Assembly (NCBI GenBank): GCA_903884005.1
Contig: CAISDA010000043.1
Span: 42,631 to 106,630, forward strand
Direction: 5' to 3'
DNA from: an uncultured Ignavibacteriota bacterium
GTDB taxonomy: Bacteria; Bacteroidota; Ignavibacteria; UBA10030; UBA8401
DNA length: 64,000 nucleotides
Shown here one piece after another: positions 43,745 to 52,691 of the stretch. A program made the position numbers and the translations under genes. Numbering within the stretch: the first letter of the stretch is position 1; each line of letters begins with the position of its first letter. The notes under the pieces are model-generated. The model did not search any database. It saw only the letters and a list, made by a program, of their open reading frames with translations, and was not told the origin of the DNA.

Positions 43745-43761
43745 TCCTGCGCTCTCCGCAC
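43745..43761 (+). repeat. tRNA-Ser 3'-end fragment (attachment-site-like)
   Basis: 16 of 17 bases identical to the tRNA-Ser end at 41013-41029, including 12 consecutive identical bases (CGCTCTCCGCAC). Upstream of it there is no tRNA-like sequence, so it is a partial copy, as expected for an att repeat. Confidence 0.65.
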
Positions 43762-43847
43762 TTTCCTCAAAACTTCATCGTTAACAGCAATGCTGCCCGT
43801 TGTGCTGAGAAAGGATCAAGCAGAACCCAAAATTTCGGGAGGGTGTC

Positions 43848-45735
43848 ATGCAAAAATTAGGTTTTCCCTTCACACCGGTTGTCCTGAACGCCGCCCCTGT
43901 CATCACACACAACGTGTTCGAACTCCGCAGCACGGGATTCCTTGACCTCACAGGCATGTCACCGGTTGTCGAGAACAACACGATCCGCGGGGCCTCGATA
44001 GCCATCCTCGTCGGTCCGAGATTGCAGTGGGGATTCTCTGCAGATGAGCAGGCAGGGCCGATCACGGGCACGACGGTGATTGCGGGCAATACCTTCGAAA
44101 ATTGCCAGGATGGCATCAAGTTCAATAACAGTGTCAACTTCCCGGATATCGTGGCGCAACGGACTCCGCCTTTTGCATTGTCAATACGGAATAACAAGTT
44201 CGAAGGAGGCGGCGGTGGAAACGCCATCATTGTCGGCTTCAGCAATAAAGCCGAGGTCGTGTATAATGAGATCGATAATTTCGCGAGTCCTCTTTGGATC
44301 TGGCCTGATTACCGCTATCAACAATTTACCGACAACGCATTCAACGGACTTGTCATCAACCATAACAAGATAACGGGCGCTGGCAATTCTGCCGTCATCG
44401 ATTCGATAAGTTATCGATATTGGAGCAATGGAATCTTCATCGACGCACGATATAATTATTGGGGAGACCCGACCGGTCCACAGGATAAATCCGATAAGGA
44501 CGGGCTTTATAATCCGTTCGGCAGAGGAGTGAAGGCAGGCAATGGCATCGACTACCGGAATTTTATCGGAGCCCCAGCGGAAGTGATCCCTGAGGCAATA
44601 CGGATCAGCGCCGCATCCGATCCTGCCGCGCCATTGGCTCCCAAGTCAACGGTGAAGTTTCAGGTCAGCGTTGATGAGTATCAGTTGCGGTCTTTTCCAA
44701 CAGGCAAGATCACCGTGATGCTCAAAGATGAAACGGGGATGATCCTCAATGCTCCGGGGACAGTTCTTGACGTCACAAGAGCAAACACGTCGGCATCTGT
44801 GCCTCCGATCCAGCTCACCATCCCGGACTATGCCGGCCAGATCATGGCTGAAGCGTCTCTTGCCCCTGACGGAAAGAATGCAACCACAGTCTATTCAAAT
44901 CCTATATTATTTTCCGTCGATCAGCCTGATCGATCCGAATAAAGGCAGCGTCGTCTATACTGACCATTCGTATGAAATACCCGTACGAACGGTAACACAA
45001 ACGGCGGAAGCAGATATTGCTGCGGGACCCTGTCAAGCCTCATTCGGTCAGATCCCGCTCAAGCTGAGTTTTGCAAGCAATGCTTCAGCCACCAAGGCCA
45101 GAGCCAGCGAGTTTAATGCACCCTATCTTGCCAAGGGTTTGGTGAAAAATGGTGCGGCAGGAACGATCAGCGGTTTTACACCTCTCAATAGATTCTGGTC
45201 CATTTATGACACGCTGAAAGAGGGGAGCTATTCGGCCCAACTATCGATCACGTATGACCCGGCCAGGGACTTTCCATCTACCGCCTTGAAAGAGGACTCG
45301 CTCGTCATGACCTCCTTGAATCCGAATAACGGACAGCTGGAAGCCCTGCCTTCGAAATTGGATAAAACAACGCATACGATCACAACTGATTATCACCGTT
45401 TCTATGAACTGTATGTCATCGCCGCAAAGACAAATTCAGCGACCGGCATCAGCACATCGAATGCGGCGCCTGAACGATTTGCGCTCATGCAGAATTATCC
45501 GAATCCATTCAATTCATCAACAGTGATCAAATATCAGATTCCTGAATTTTCCCATGTCACAGTGAAACTCTTCGACGTCCTGGGACGTGCCAGAACAACG
45601 CTCGTTGATAAACAGCAGCAGGCTGGCGAGTATCAGATTCCGTTCTATGCCTTTTCTCTCCCCAGCGGTGTCTACATTATTACGATCGAGGCCGGACGAT
45701 TTCGGGAGAGCAAGAAATTACTTTTGTTGAAATGA
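43848..45735 (+). pseudogene. Right-handed beta-helix T9SS protein, truncated and frameshifted
   Basis: The first frame (43848-44942, 364 residues) has parallel beta-helix repeats (VVENNTIRGASIAILVG, VIAGNTFENCQDGIKFNN, VYNEIDNF) but no signal peptide; it begins abruptly just after the tRNA fragment. Near 44900-44940 the homology moves to another frame (from about SLIDPNKGS), which runs to 45735 and ends in a T9SS sorting domain (NYPNPFNSSTVIKYQIPE...GVYIITIEAG). A one-base indel is the simplest cause. A ribosome-site-like GGGAGG precedes ATG 43848. The intact ancestor was probably an exported surface protein. Confidence 0.75.
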
Positions 45736-45785
45736 GTGCCAAGGAAATTTGAGTTCACGCATTCTGCTCGTTAAATTTCCTCGTC

Positions 45786-45832
45786 ATTCAGTGACACATG
45801 TGCCAGATTTGTGCCAAGACCACGGGAATCAC
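45786..45832 (+). repeat. 47-bp direct repeat, right copy
   Basis: Partner of 43597-43643, same orientation, 44/47 identical. It lies between the broken beta-helix gene and the converging SDR gene. Confidence 0.8.
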
Positions 45833-45897
45833 GCGGCAGGTGCTGTCTTCGCCATGCGTCATGGTTTGTACCTTTAACAGCATCCAAAACCGTTTGA

Positions 45898-47352
45898 TCA
45901 AGTATCCGTTTTGCATCCCAGTGAAATTTTTTTCATCATTCCATTAAAAATAAAATGGTGAAAGGGAAGAAGCGAATACCAATAGAGCCTGCCGAATAAT
46001 CCCTTCGGCCGGAACGTTGCCGTTTGCACAAGCCACGACACTCCATCGCGGTCCTCTATCCGAAATTCGAGCCATGCTTCGCCCGGCAATTTCATCTCTG
46101 CGTAGAGTGCCAACCGTTTCCCGCTCTTGTCCGCGAACAGCACGCGCCAAAAATCGAGAGGATCGCCCGGGTTCAGTTCGTGCGGATGAAGTCTGCCCCG
46201 GCGCAATCCAACGCCTTCCGCCAACTTGTCAAGAATTCCCCTCACTTCCCAGAGCCATGTGCCGTAATACCAGCCATTCTCGCCGCCTATCGACCAGATC
46301 TTTTCCACGACCGATTCGACGTCTGCAGCAAGCGGTATGCTCCGGCTGTCAACAAAGCACCCTCGTTCCGGTATTGCGATGTGCTCCGAAAGGCGACTCG
46401 ATATCACGCCGCTCGAGAAGGCGTCCTTCCAACTCGATACAATGTCGTTCTGCTCGATCTGATCGAATGCAAGCCTCAATGCCTCGCGATACGAAACCAG
46501 GGGAATATCGATGATGGACACGATAGTGTTCTCGGCGCAGATCACTTCGGTTTTCATGCTGTTCACGAGGTTCACTGCGAGCGTATAGGAGACAGAGGTG
46601 ACGAAGTAGAGCCAGTACGACGACAGCCTCGGCGTCATCACCGGAAGCGCGAAGATCCACCGTTTCAACCTGCGCTCTTCGGCAAAGAGGAGAAGCATTT
46701 CCTTATACGTCAGAATATCGGGGCCGCCGATGTCGAATGCCCGGTTGAAACACCGTTCATTCATCAGTGCACCCGAGAGGTATGCGATTACATTTCGAAC
46801 GGCGATCGGCTGAGACCGCGTCAGCAGCCAGCGGGGCGTTACCATCACCGGAAGTTTTTCAACGAGATCGCGTATGATCTCGAAGGATGCGCTTCCGGAT
46901 CCGATCACGATGCCGGCGCGGAGAATGGTGAGCGCGTACGATCCCGTCCCTAGTATCTCACCGACATTTTTGCGCGAACGGAGATGAGGGGAGAGTGTTT
47001 CGTTATTGTCGAGGCCGCCGAGATAGATCACCTGCCTGACGTGGGCGGTTTCCATGAGCTGTTTGAAATGTTCGGCTGCACTTGCCTCCGCCTCGCCGAA
47101 CTCACCGACAGACGTCTTCAGTGAATGGATAAGATAATAGGCCGCATCGATGTCTGGCGGAAGTACTGTGTTGGCAGAGGGCTGCGAAAGAAAATCCATT
47201 TCAAGCACGGAGACCCGGGACCGCCCTTGTTCTTTTACGACGAAACGGTCCTTGTCGCGCACGCAGCAGATCACCTCGTGCCCCGCTTCCAGCAGCACGG
47301 GAAGCAGCCGCTTGCCAATGTACCCGTTTGCTCCGGTCAGTAAGATTCTCAT
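45898..47352 (-). CDS. SDR/NAD(P)-binding protein with C-terminal DUF2867
   Basis: 484 residues from the ATG at 47352 (CCAGGACAC in front); the frame is open 63 codons further upstream but without homology. The N-terminal atypical SDR has MRILLTGANGYIGKRLLPVLLEAGHEV and AAYYLIHSL, like the NmrA-related group. Residues ~330-484 form a DUF2867 domain (WYYGTWLWEVRGILDKL, DPLDFWRVLF, PFHHFIFNGM). Proteins of this architecture are annotated as oxidoreductases acting on lipid-soluble substrates; the true reaction is unknown. A 90-nt internal segment (46393-46482) is duplicated at 47939-48028. Confidence 0.82.
   Translation of the reverse strand: MRILLTGANGYIGKRLLPVLLEAGHEVICCVRDKDRFVVKEQGRSRVSVLEMDFLSQPSANTVLPPDIDAAYYLIHSLKTSVGEFGEAEASAAEHFKQLMETAHVRQVIYLGGLDNNETLSPHLRSRKNVGEILGTGSYALTILRAGIVIGSGSASFEIIRDLVEKLPVMVTPRWLLTRSQPIAVRNVIAYLSGALMNERCFNRAFDIGGPDILTYKEMLLLFAEERRLKRWIFALPVMTPRLSSYWLYFVTSVSYTLAVNLVNSMKTEVICAENTIVSIIDIPLVSYREALRLAFDQIEQNDIVSSWKDAFSSGVISSRLSEHIAIPERGCFVDSRSIPLAADVESVVEKIWSIGGENGWYYGTWLWEVRGILDKLAEGVGLRRGRLHPHELNPGDPLDFWRVLFADKSGKRLALYAEMKLPGEAWLEFRIEDRDGVSWLVQTATFRPKGLFGRLYWYSLLPFHHFIFNGMMKKISLGCKTDT
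46393..46482 (+). repeat. Segment of the SDR gene duplicated at 47939-48028
   Basis: 90 nt, 87 identical with 47939-48028, same orientation, no gap. In the SDR gene it codes for residues ~291-320 on the minus strand. The second copy sits in a gene-fragment patch 1.5 kb away. Confidence 0.85.
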
Positions 47353-47647
47353 GTGTCCTGGATTGTTTTGTGAAAGTACTCGGCTCATCCCTTGCGCATA
47401 TTTTATAGAGCTAAACATAACGAAAAGAAATGACATAAAGGGATGCTGCGGGTTTTTGCCTGCGCCGAACGGCGGGGATGCCTCCCAAACACGATAGTGG
47501 CACCCTGGACGGCACCGCATGCATGAGGCATCGCAGGCCAATTCCTTTTGCGATCGACTGGAAACGGTGAAATCACAATAGTGTCAACTAAAATTGACGG
47601 TTCAAAATCCAACCCACGAAACCAGGGCAAATTGCGGCATTATTTAG

Positions 47648-47663
47648 TGGCACGAATTTTGCA
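47648..47663 (+). promoter_or_regulatory. Sigma54 promoter upstream of a broken lipoprotein gene
   Basis: TGGCACG, 4 nt, TTTGCA: GG and GC are exactly 12 nt apart, a textbook -24/-12 element. The lipoprotein start is 75 nt downstream. The remainder of the 47353-47737 gap shows no gene. Confidence 0.65.
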
Positions 47664-47737
47664 AACCTATGTCGATATCGGCGCCCAGTCGTCACGCTCT
47701 TTGTCGATTGCTCACCCAAAATGAAATTGGAACATGA

Positions 47738-48085
47738 TGAAAAAAAATCTTTGCCTCCGCGCTCGTTGTGATGCTATCTGCAGCGCTGCTCTCTTCATGT
47801 AAAAAAGAGGAGGAGCTGATCTCTCCGGCTGCCGACTCGCGCCTTTCCAGCGGCGTGTATTTCTACAGGCTGGATGCCGGGAGTTTTTCGGAAGTAAACG
47901 AGGAGTCAGTCTGTGAGTTGGAAACGGATCCTTACGAAGCGACTCGATATCACGCCGCTCGAGAAGGCGCCTTTCCAACTCAATACAATGTCGTTCTGCT
48001 CGATCTGATCGAATGCAAGCCTCAATGCGTCGCTCCTCAAAGCTTTCACTGCTGCATACCCTCGATCCGGATCACGTCAACGTAA
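47738..48085 (+). pseudogene. Lipoprotein/T9SS gene remnants with an SDR fragment
   Basis: ATG 47738 is followed by eight A. With seven A the frame would read MKKIFASALVVMLSAALLSSC, a perfect lipoprotein signal with lipobox LSSC. The eighth A breaks it, and the only open frame resumes at 47768. After ~20 residues it jumps to SSGVYFYRLDAGSFSE, a fragment of a T9SS sorting domain, then enters the 90-nt SDR-derived segment in antisense. This is a patchwork of gene remains behind a sigma54 promoter. Confidence 0.65.
47939..48028 (+). repeat. Displaced copy of an SDR gene segment
   Basis: See 46393-46482; three mismatches in 90. The segment has no flanking IS or inverted repeat visible. Confidence 0.85.
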
Positions 48086-48199
48086 GGAATAGTATTTTTT
48101 AGTGAGATGTCTTATATTTCATTTCATGGTGAAATCGATAAATACGTTGATAAAATTGTAAAGCCATGACTGAACAATAATGCACCTCACCGGTATTCG

Positions 48200-49720
48200 A
48201 TGTTAACCAGAGACGCCACCGTGATCAACATTACCATCATCGCAAACGGAAAATCCAGCGCAGTAGAAACAGCCGCAGGCTTATCATTGTTGGATATTCT
48301 GCGAACGAACAATTACACCGTCTACGCTCCCTGCGGAGGAAAAGGCACGTGCGGCAAATGCAACGTGGATGTAAAAGGCGAAGGCATCACACTCGCATGC
48401 ACATACTACCCCGACCGGGATATTGACCTATACCTGCCGGGAAAGAATGAGGCGGCGATTCTGACCAGCCAGACCGAATTTTTAGAAGACCTGCCATTAC
48501 ATCTTGGTCTTTCGAACTACTCCGGCCTCCGCCCATACGGGGCAGCCATCGATATCGGCACAACGTCTGTCGTCATCTATTTTGTCAACCTGCTCACCGG
48601 ACAGATCAAGGGTGTCGCCGCGTTTTTAAATCCACAGGGCATCTATGGCGCCGATGTCATCACGAGGATAACCTATTGCCAGTCCCGAAAAGAGGGCTTG
48701 CGCGAGCTTCAACAGACGATCATCCGCGGGATCAATGCAGAACTGGACACGTTCGCACGAAAAGAAAAAATCACCTCGGACGATCTTGAAAGGATCATTG
48801 TCGCCGGCAACACAACCATGCTCCACCTCCTGTTGGGAGTAGACCCTCTGTCGATCGGCCTCGCCCCGTTCAAACCAAAATTTACCGACAGACAGGAGAT
48901 CACGGGACGGACAATAGGATTGCATACGCATCCGGATGCCGACGTCATCACCCTTCCCTGCATCTCTGCCTACGTGGGAGCCGATATTGTGGCCGGTTTG
49001 GCGGCGTTAAAAGCACCCGTCCGGAATTATTTATTCCTCGATATCGGCACCAACGGTGAAATTGCGCTTGTGAAAGGGGAGACGATATTTACCTGCGCGG
49101 CGGCGGCCGGTCCGGCTTTTGAAGGCGCCAATATCACCTGCGGCATGGGGGCGGTCAGCGGGGCGATTTCGGTTTTTACCGGCGAAGACGATTACACGGT
49201 CATCGGCAATACCGCGCCTACGGGTATCTGCGGCTCCGGCATTTTTGATATCGTAGCCTATCTTCTCGACCACGATGTTGTCGACGAAACGGGCCTGATG
49301 CACGACACGTTTTTGATTCATCAGCAGAATAATGTTCGCGTCACGCAGCAGGATATTCGCGAAATTCAATTAGCCAAATCGGCCATTTATTCAGGCATCA
49401 GAATATTGATGAATATCGCCGAGCTGTCGTATGATGGTATCGATGCGCTGTACCTTGCCGGAGGGTTCGGCAATTATATCAACATCGATTCGGCAATACG
49501 CATCGGATTATTGCCTCGCGAACTCAAAGGGAAAATGTTCCCCATCGGCAATAGCGCCGGCATCGGCGCGCTTCAGGCTTTGCGGTCCGATGCATTCGAA
49601 AAGAAAATTGACAATGTGTTAGGACGGGCTCGATATATCGAACTGTCCTATGAAGACGATTTTCCCATGGAGTTCGCCCTTAATATGAGTTTTTCCGAGC
49701 GCACATTCGATGCACCGTAA
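48200..49720 (+). CDS. Reductive activator of corrinoid enzymes (RACE)-like, ferredoxin plus DUF4445 ASKHA
   Basis: 506 residues. The N-terminal plant-type [2Fe-2S] domain has C45, C51, C54 and C67 (CGGKGTCGKC...C). Residues ~110-500 form the ASKHA-type DUF4445 domain with AIDIGTTSVVIYF, LDIGTNGEIAL, GAVSGAI, TGICGSGIFD and LAGGFGNYIN. Proteins of this class use ATP to return oxidised cob(II)alamin to cob(I)alamin in methyltransferases or related corrinoid proteins. No corrinoid protein or methyltransferase gene is in the window, so its client is elsewhere. A GTG at 48221 is an alternative start. Confidence 0.85.
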   Translation: MLTRDATVINITIIANGKSSAVETAAGLSLLDILRTNNYTVYAPCGGKGTCGKCNVDVKGEGITLACTYYPDRDIDLYLPGKNEAAILTSQTEFLEDLPLHLGLSNYSGLRPYGAAIDIGTTSVVIYFVNLLTGQIKGVAAFLNPQGIYGADVITRITYCQSRKEGLRELQQTIIRGINAELDTFARKEKITSDDLERIIVAGNTTMLHLLLGVDPLSIGLAPFKPKFTDRQEITGRTIGLHTHPDADVITLPCISAYVGADIVAGLAALKAPVRNYLFLDIGTNGEIALVKGETIFTCAAAAGPAFEGANITCGMGAVSGAISVFTGEDDYTVIGNTAPTGICGSGIFDIVAYLLDHDVVDETGLMHDTFLIHQQNNVRVTQQDIREIQLAKSAIYSGIRILMNIAELSYDGIDALYLAGGFGNYINIDSAIRIGLLPRELKGKMFPIGNSAGIGALQALRSDAFEKKIDNVLGRARYIELSYEDDFPMEFALNMSFSERTFDAP

Positions 49721-49827
49721 TGCGACCGGCGCGCTTCGATCGTGATCGGCCAAGTACCCGAACCGCCGCATCGGTAATGACCGCAGACGGTCGTATGCTT
49801 CACCATTGAGCGGCCCGTGTGCGGCCG

Positions 49828-49893
49828 GCGAGTTTCTTCAGTCGCTCGAGCTCCTTCAGAATGACAGGGACTACAGATTACACTGAGTCACAT
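49828..49893. repeat. Second dispersed repeat family, copy 2
   Basis: Right arm only (GCGAGTTTCTTCAGTCGC...TTCAGAATGACAGGG) plus the 3' extension CTACAGATTACACTGAGTCACAT, matching 25697-25761. The left arm present in copy 1 is missing here. Confidence 0.75.
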
Positions 49894-49912
49894 ATAACAG
49901 AAAGAAGAGAAT

Positions 49913-51115
49913 ATGGTATACCCGGCAATACCTCTGAATGAACGTGATCGATTGAACAACTTAAAAGAATACAACATTCTCGATACTCTTCCGGAAGAGG
50001 ATTATGACAACATAACGAAACTGGCGTCGCAGATATGCCACACTCCAATATCACTGATCAGTCTTATCGATGATGAAAGGCAATGGTTTAAGTCTCATTA
50101 TGGATTGGAAGTCGATCGAACACCGAAAGAATTTGCCTTTTGTGCGCACGCTATTAATACTCCTCACGCGATCTTTATCATACCCGATGCAAGAATCGAT
50201 GAACGATTTCACGATAATCCCCTCGTCACGGGCCATCCGAATGTCGTGTTTTATGCCGGTGTTCCATTAATATCGAACGCCGGATTCCCGTTGGGCACGC
50301 TCTGTGTTATCGATACAAGCGCAAAAATACTCGATGAGTCCCAAATAGAAGCTCTCCGGGCATTGTCAAAACAAGTGGTAAATTTGTTTGAGTTGCGTAA
50401 GACAAAGGAATTGTTGGAGAAGAATCTGAAAAAAATTGAAATGGCAAATGTTGAACTCGAGCAATTTGCGATGGTCGCGGCACACGATTTGAAATCACCG
50501 CTCAATAACATTATCATGCTCACCGACCTGATCATACACTATTATTCATCGAGTGCGAATGAAGAGGTGAAATCGTACCTCGCTATTATTCGCGGTTCGT
50601 CAGAAAAACTCACGCTTCTGATCGGTGGTATTCTTGCTCATGCTCGAAGCGACAAGATGCTGACAGAACTTAACGAGGATGTTGATCTTCATAAATGTTT
50701 GGCGGACGTTAGAACAATGGTCGATCCTCACCATCAATACGAGTTTATCTTTCCCCCGCAACAAAAGACCATATCCATCAACAGAACAGCGCTCGAACAG
50801 ATTCTTGTTAATATATTTTCAAACAGCATTAAATATAACGATAAGGCGAACACGCTCGTTGAAGTTCACTATTCTGAGAATAGCGAGTATCATATTGTAC
50901 GTGTCAAAGATAATGGCCCTGGGATAAAAAAAGAATTTCAGGAAAAAATATTTGACCTGTTCGTTGTTGAGGACAATTGTGATCGTTTTGGCAATAGAGG
51001 AAATGGCATCGGTTTGGCAACAGTACGTAAACTCGTCGAAGCCTTGGGAGGTCAGATAGCAGTGAGCTCTGTGATGGGGGAATCTTCAACATTTGAGTTT
51101 ACGATACGAAAATAA
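49913..51115 (+). CDS. GAF-domain sensor histidine kinase
   Basis: 400 residues, soluble. Residues ~20-165 form a GAF domain (NITKLASQICHTPISLISLIDDERQWFKS; AGVPLISNAGFPLGTLCVID), a coiled linker follows, then HisKA with H191 in MVAAHDLKSPLNNI, and the HATPase with NIFSNSIKYN, DNGPGI and GNGIGLATVRKL. No receiver or membrane segment. This pattern is common in Bacteroidetes-type kinases that sense redox or small ligands. The partner regulator is unknown; no neighbour encodes one. Confidence 0.88.
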   Translation: MVYPAIPLNERDRLNNLKEYNILDTLPEEDYDNITKLASQICHTPISLISLIDDERQWFKSHYGLEVDRTPKEFAFCAHAINTPHAIFIIPDARIDERFHDNPLVTGHPNVVFYAGVPLISNAGFPLGTLCVIDTSAKILDESQIEALRALSKQVVNLFELRKTKELLEKNLKKIEMANVELEQFAMVAAHDLKSPLNNIIMLTDLIIHYYSSSANEEVKSYLAIIRGSSEKLTLLIGGILAHARSDKMLTELNEDVDLHKCLADVRTMVDPHHQYEFIFPPQQKTISINRTALEQILVNIFSNSIKYNDKANTLVEVHYSENSEYHIVRVKDNGPGIKKEFQEKIFDLFVVEDNCDRFGNRGNGIGLATVRKLVEALGGQIAVSSVMGESSTFEFTIRK

Positions 51116-51181
51116 CCGCAACGGCCGCAATAGATCGCTGCCCCGTTTATACACGCATTCCGAGCGAACGGAAAAATAGTC

Positions 51182-52090
51182 ATGCGCTTCCGATACTATA
51201 CGTGCGATGTCTTCACCGATAACCGGTTTGGCGGAAATCAGCTTGCCGTCCTGCCGGAAGCTGCCGGCCTCAGTGACGAGCAGATGCAGCAAATCGCCCG
51301 TGAGTTCAATTTTTCAGAGACCACATTCGTGCTGCCGCCCATGGCCGGAGGGGAGTGCCGGGTGCGCATCTTTACACCGATGAGCGAGGTCCCGTTCGCC
51401 GGCCATCCCAATATCGGGACCGCATTCGTCCTTGCGGCTTCCGGCCGGTTCGGCGAGTTCCAAACGCAGACCACCGTTGTCTTTGAGGAAAAGGCCGGAC
51501 TGGTTCCCGTCTCCATTCACAAACGGGAAGGGGGGCGTCTGTGGTGTGAACTCACGGCGCCCGAACGGCTCTCGCTGGGCAAGACCGTGCCTGTAGAATT
51601 GGCGGCATCGGCGGCATCCCTCACCGCGGCCGACATCATCACGTCTACTCATGCGCCCCGCATTGCCTCCGTCGGCCTCCCGTTCGTATTCGTGGAATGC
51701 AGAGACCGCGATGCTCTCGAACGCGCGCGCCCCAGCTTCTCCGGATGTGAAGCACTGCTTGCTCACGGCGTGGATTCGCCATACCTTCACCTCTATACCA
51801 GGACGTCCGACGGCTTCGACATTCGGGCGAGAATGTTTTCTCCCCTGGATGGAATTCCCGAGGACCCGGCAACCGGCAGCGCAAATTGTGCGCTCGTCGC
51901 ATTGCTGAGCCACTACAATGCGGCTGCCGACGGCAGTTTCTCCTTTCGCATCGCCCAGGGTGTTGAAATGAAACGGCCGAGTGTTCTCGATGCCCGAACA
52001 GAAAAAAGAGACGGCGTTGTTGTCAATGCATGGATAGGCGGTCAATCGGTGCTCGTGTGCGAAGGGTTCATCGATGTGGAGCCATCGTAG
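51182..52090 (+). CDS. PhzF-family isomerase/epimerase-like protein
   Basis: 302 residues. The double hot-dog fold of the PhzF family is clear: FRYYTCDVFTDNRFGGNQLAV start, E46 in NFSETTFV (the catalytic glutamate position), FAGHPNIGTAFVL, and EDPATGSANCALVALL. PhzF isomerises a dihydro-anthranilate in phenazine synthesis, but most relatives act on unknown substrates, and there is no phenazine gene here. Cytoplasmic, probably a dimer. Confidence 0.9.
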   Translation: MRFRYYTCDVFTDNRFGGNQLAVLPEAAGLSDEQMQQIAREFNFSETTFVLPPMAGGECRVRIFTPMSEVPFAGHPNIGTAFVLAASGRFGEFQTQTTVVFEEKAGLVPVSIHKREGGRLWCELTAPERLSLGKTVPVELAASAASLTAADIITSTHAPRIASVGLPFVFVECRDRDALERARPSFSGCEALLAHGVDSPYLHLYTRTSDGFDIRARMFSPLDGIPEDPATGSANCALVALLSHYNAAADGSFSFRIAQGVEMKRPSVLDARTEKRDGVVVNAWIGGQSVLVCEGFIDVEPS

Positions 52091-52283
52091 CATCCGATTG
52101 TTCACGTGGAAAAAATTTCCGTACACGTGAACTGATGCTTAACGTTGCCGCTTGTCGCCTGCAGGCGCCATAATAATCAACTGGACGCAAGATTATTTTT
52201 GTGAAAATTCGTATTTTACACGGATATAAATTGATCCAGTGCGTCATTGTGCCATCAATCTTCCCGGACATGATCCAAATTAA

Positions 52284-52691
52284 AAATCGCATCACCGCTT
52301 CGATAATAGTACTAATGGAAACACTCTCGCCAATTCCAGCGGCATTATCAATTATCAGCACCCGCGCTTCATACAACTGCAGGCTGTCATCCAGTACGCC
52401 CTGGACCGGAAAATGTATGTTGTTCTCAACACGCATCGTGAGCACTGGCTGAAGGATAATTACGACGGTACTGCTCGTTACGATGCCGTCTATAAAAATT
52501 TGTGGAATGGCATTGCCGAACATTTCAAAGACTTTTCCGATCATCTCATTTTTGATGTGCTCAACGAACCCGATGGAGCGTTCGGCGATTGGAATGGAGG
52601 TCCCACGCCAAACGATCCCCAGGCTCTCACGTTTACACGAAAGATCAACGCATTATTTTCAATCACAATAACGCAGGTACAATCATCATGA
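52284..52691 (+). pseudogene. GH5 cellulase fragment
   Basis: An open frame without a start (stop at 52281-52283) reads GIINYQHPRFIQLQAVIQYAL, then MYVVLNTHREHWLKDNY, LWNGIAEHFKDFSDHLIFDVLNEP and DPQALTFTRKINALF. This is the central part of a family-5 endoglucanase, including the N-E of the acid/base (VLNEP). The N-terminal third, the nucleophile region and the C-terminus are missing. A decayed relic of plant-polysaccharide degradation. Confidence 0.7.

Larger units (their letters stand above)
41013..43761. mobile_element. Putative remnant island inserted at tRNA-Ser
   Basis: The last 14 nt of the tRNA plus three following bases (41013-41029) recur at 43745-43761 with one mismatch in 17 (TCCTACGC... 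versus TCCTGCGC...TCTCCGCAC). Between them lie the truncated exported protein, an anti-sigma/ECF sigma pair and a HigBA-type module. These genes are more AT-rich than the housekeeping part. Reading frames are cut at both ends: the exported protein at the left, the beta-helix gene just beyond the right copy. No integrase is present, so the element is probably decayed. Confidence 0.55.

Noticed and set aside
45898..47541. 63-residue N-terminal extension of the SDR protein
   Set aside because: It lacks a ribosome site and is Cys/Pro/Arg-rich; ATG 47352 has AGGA and starts directly with the dinucleotide fold.
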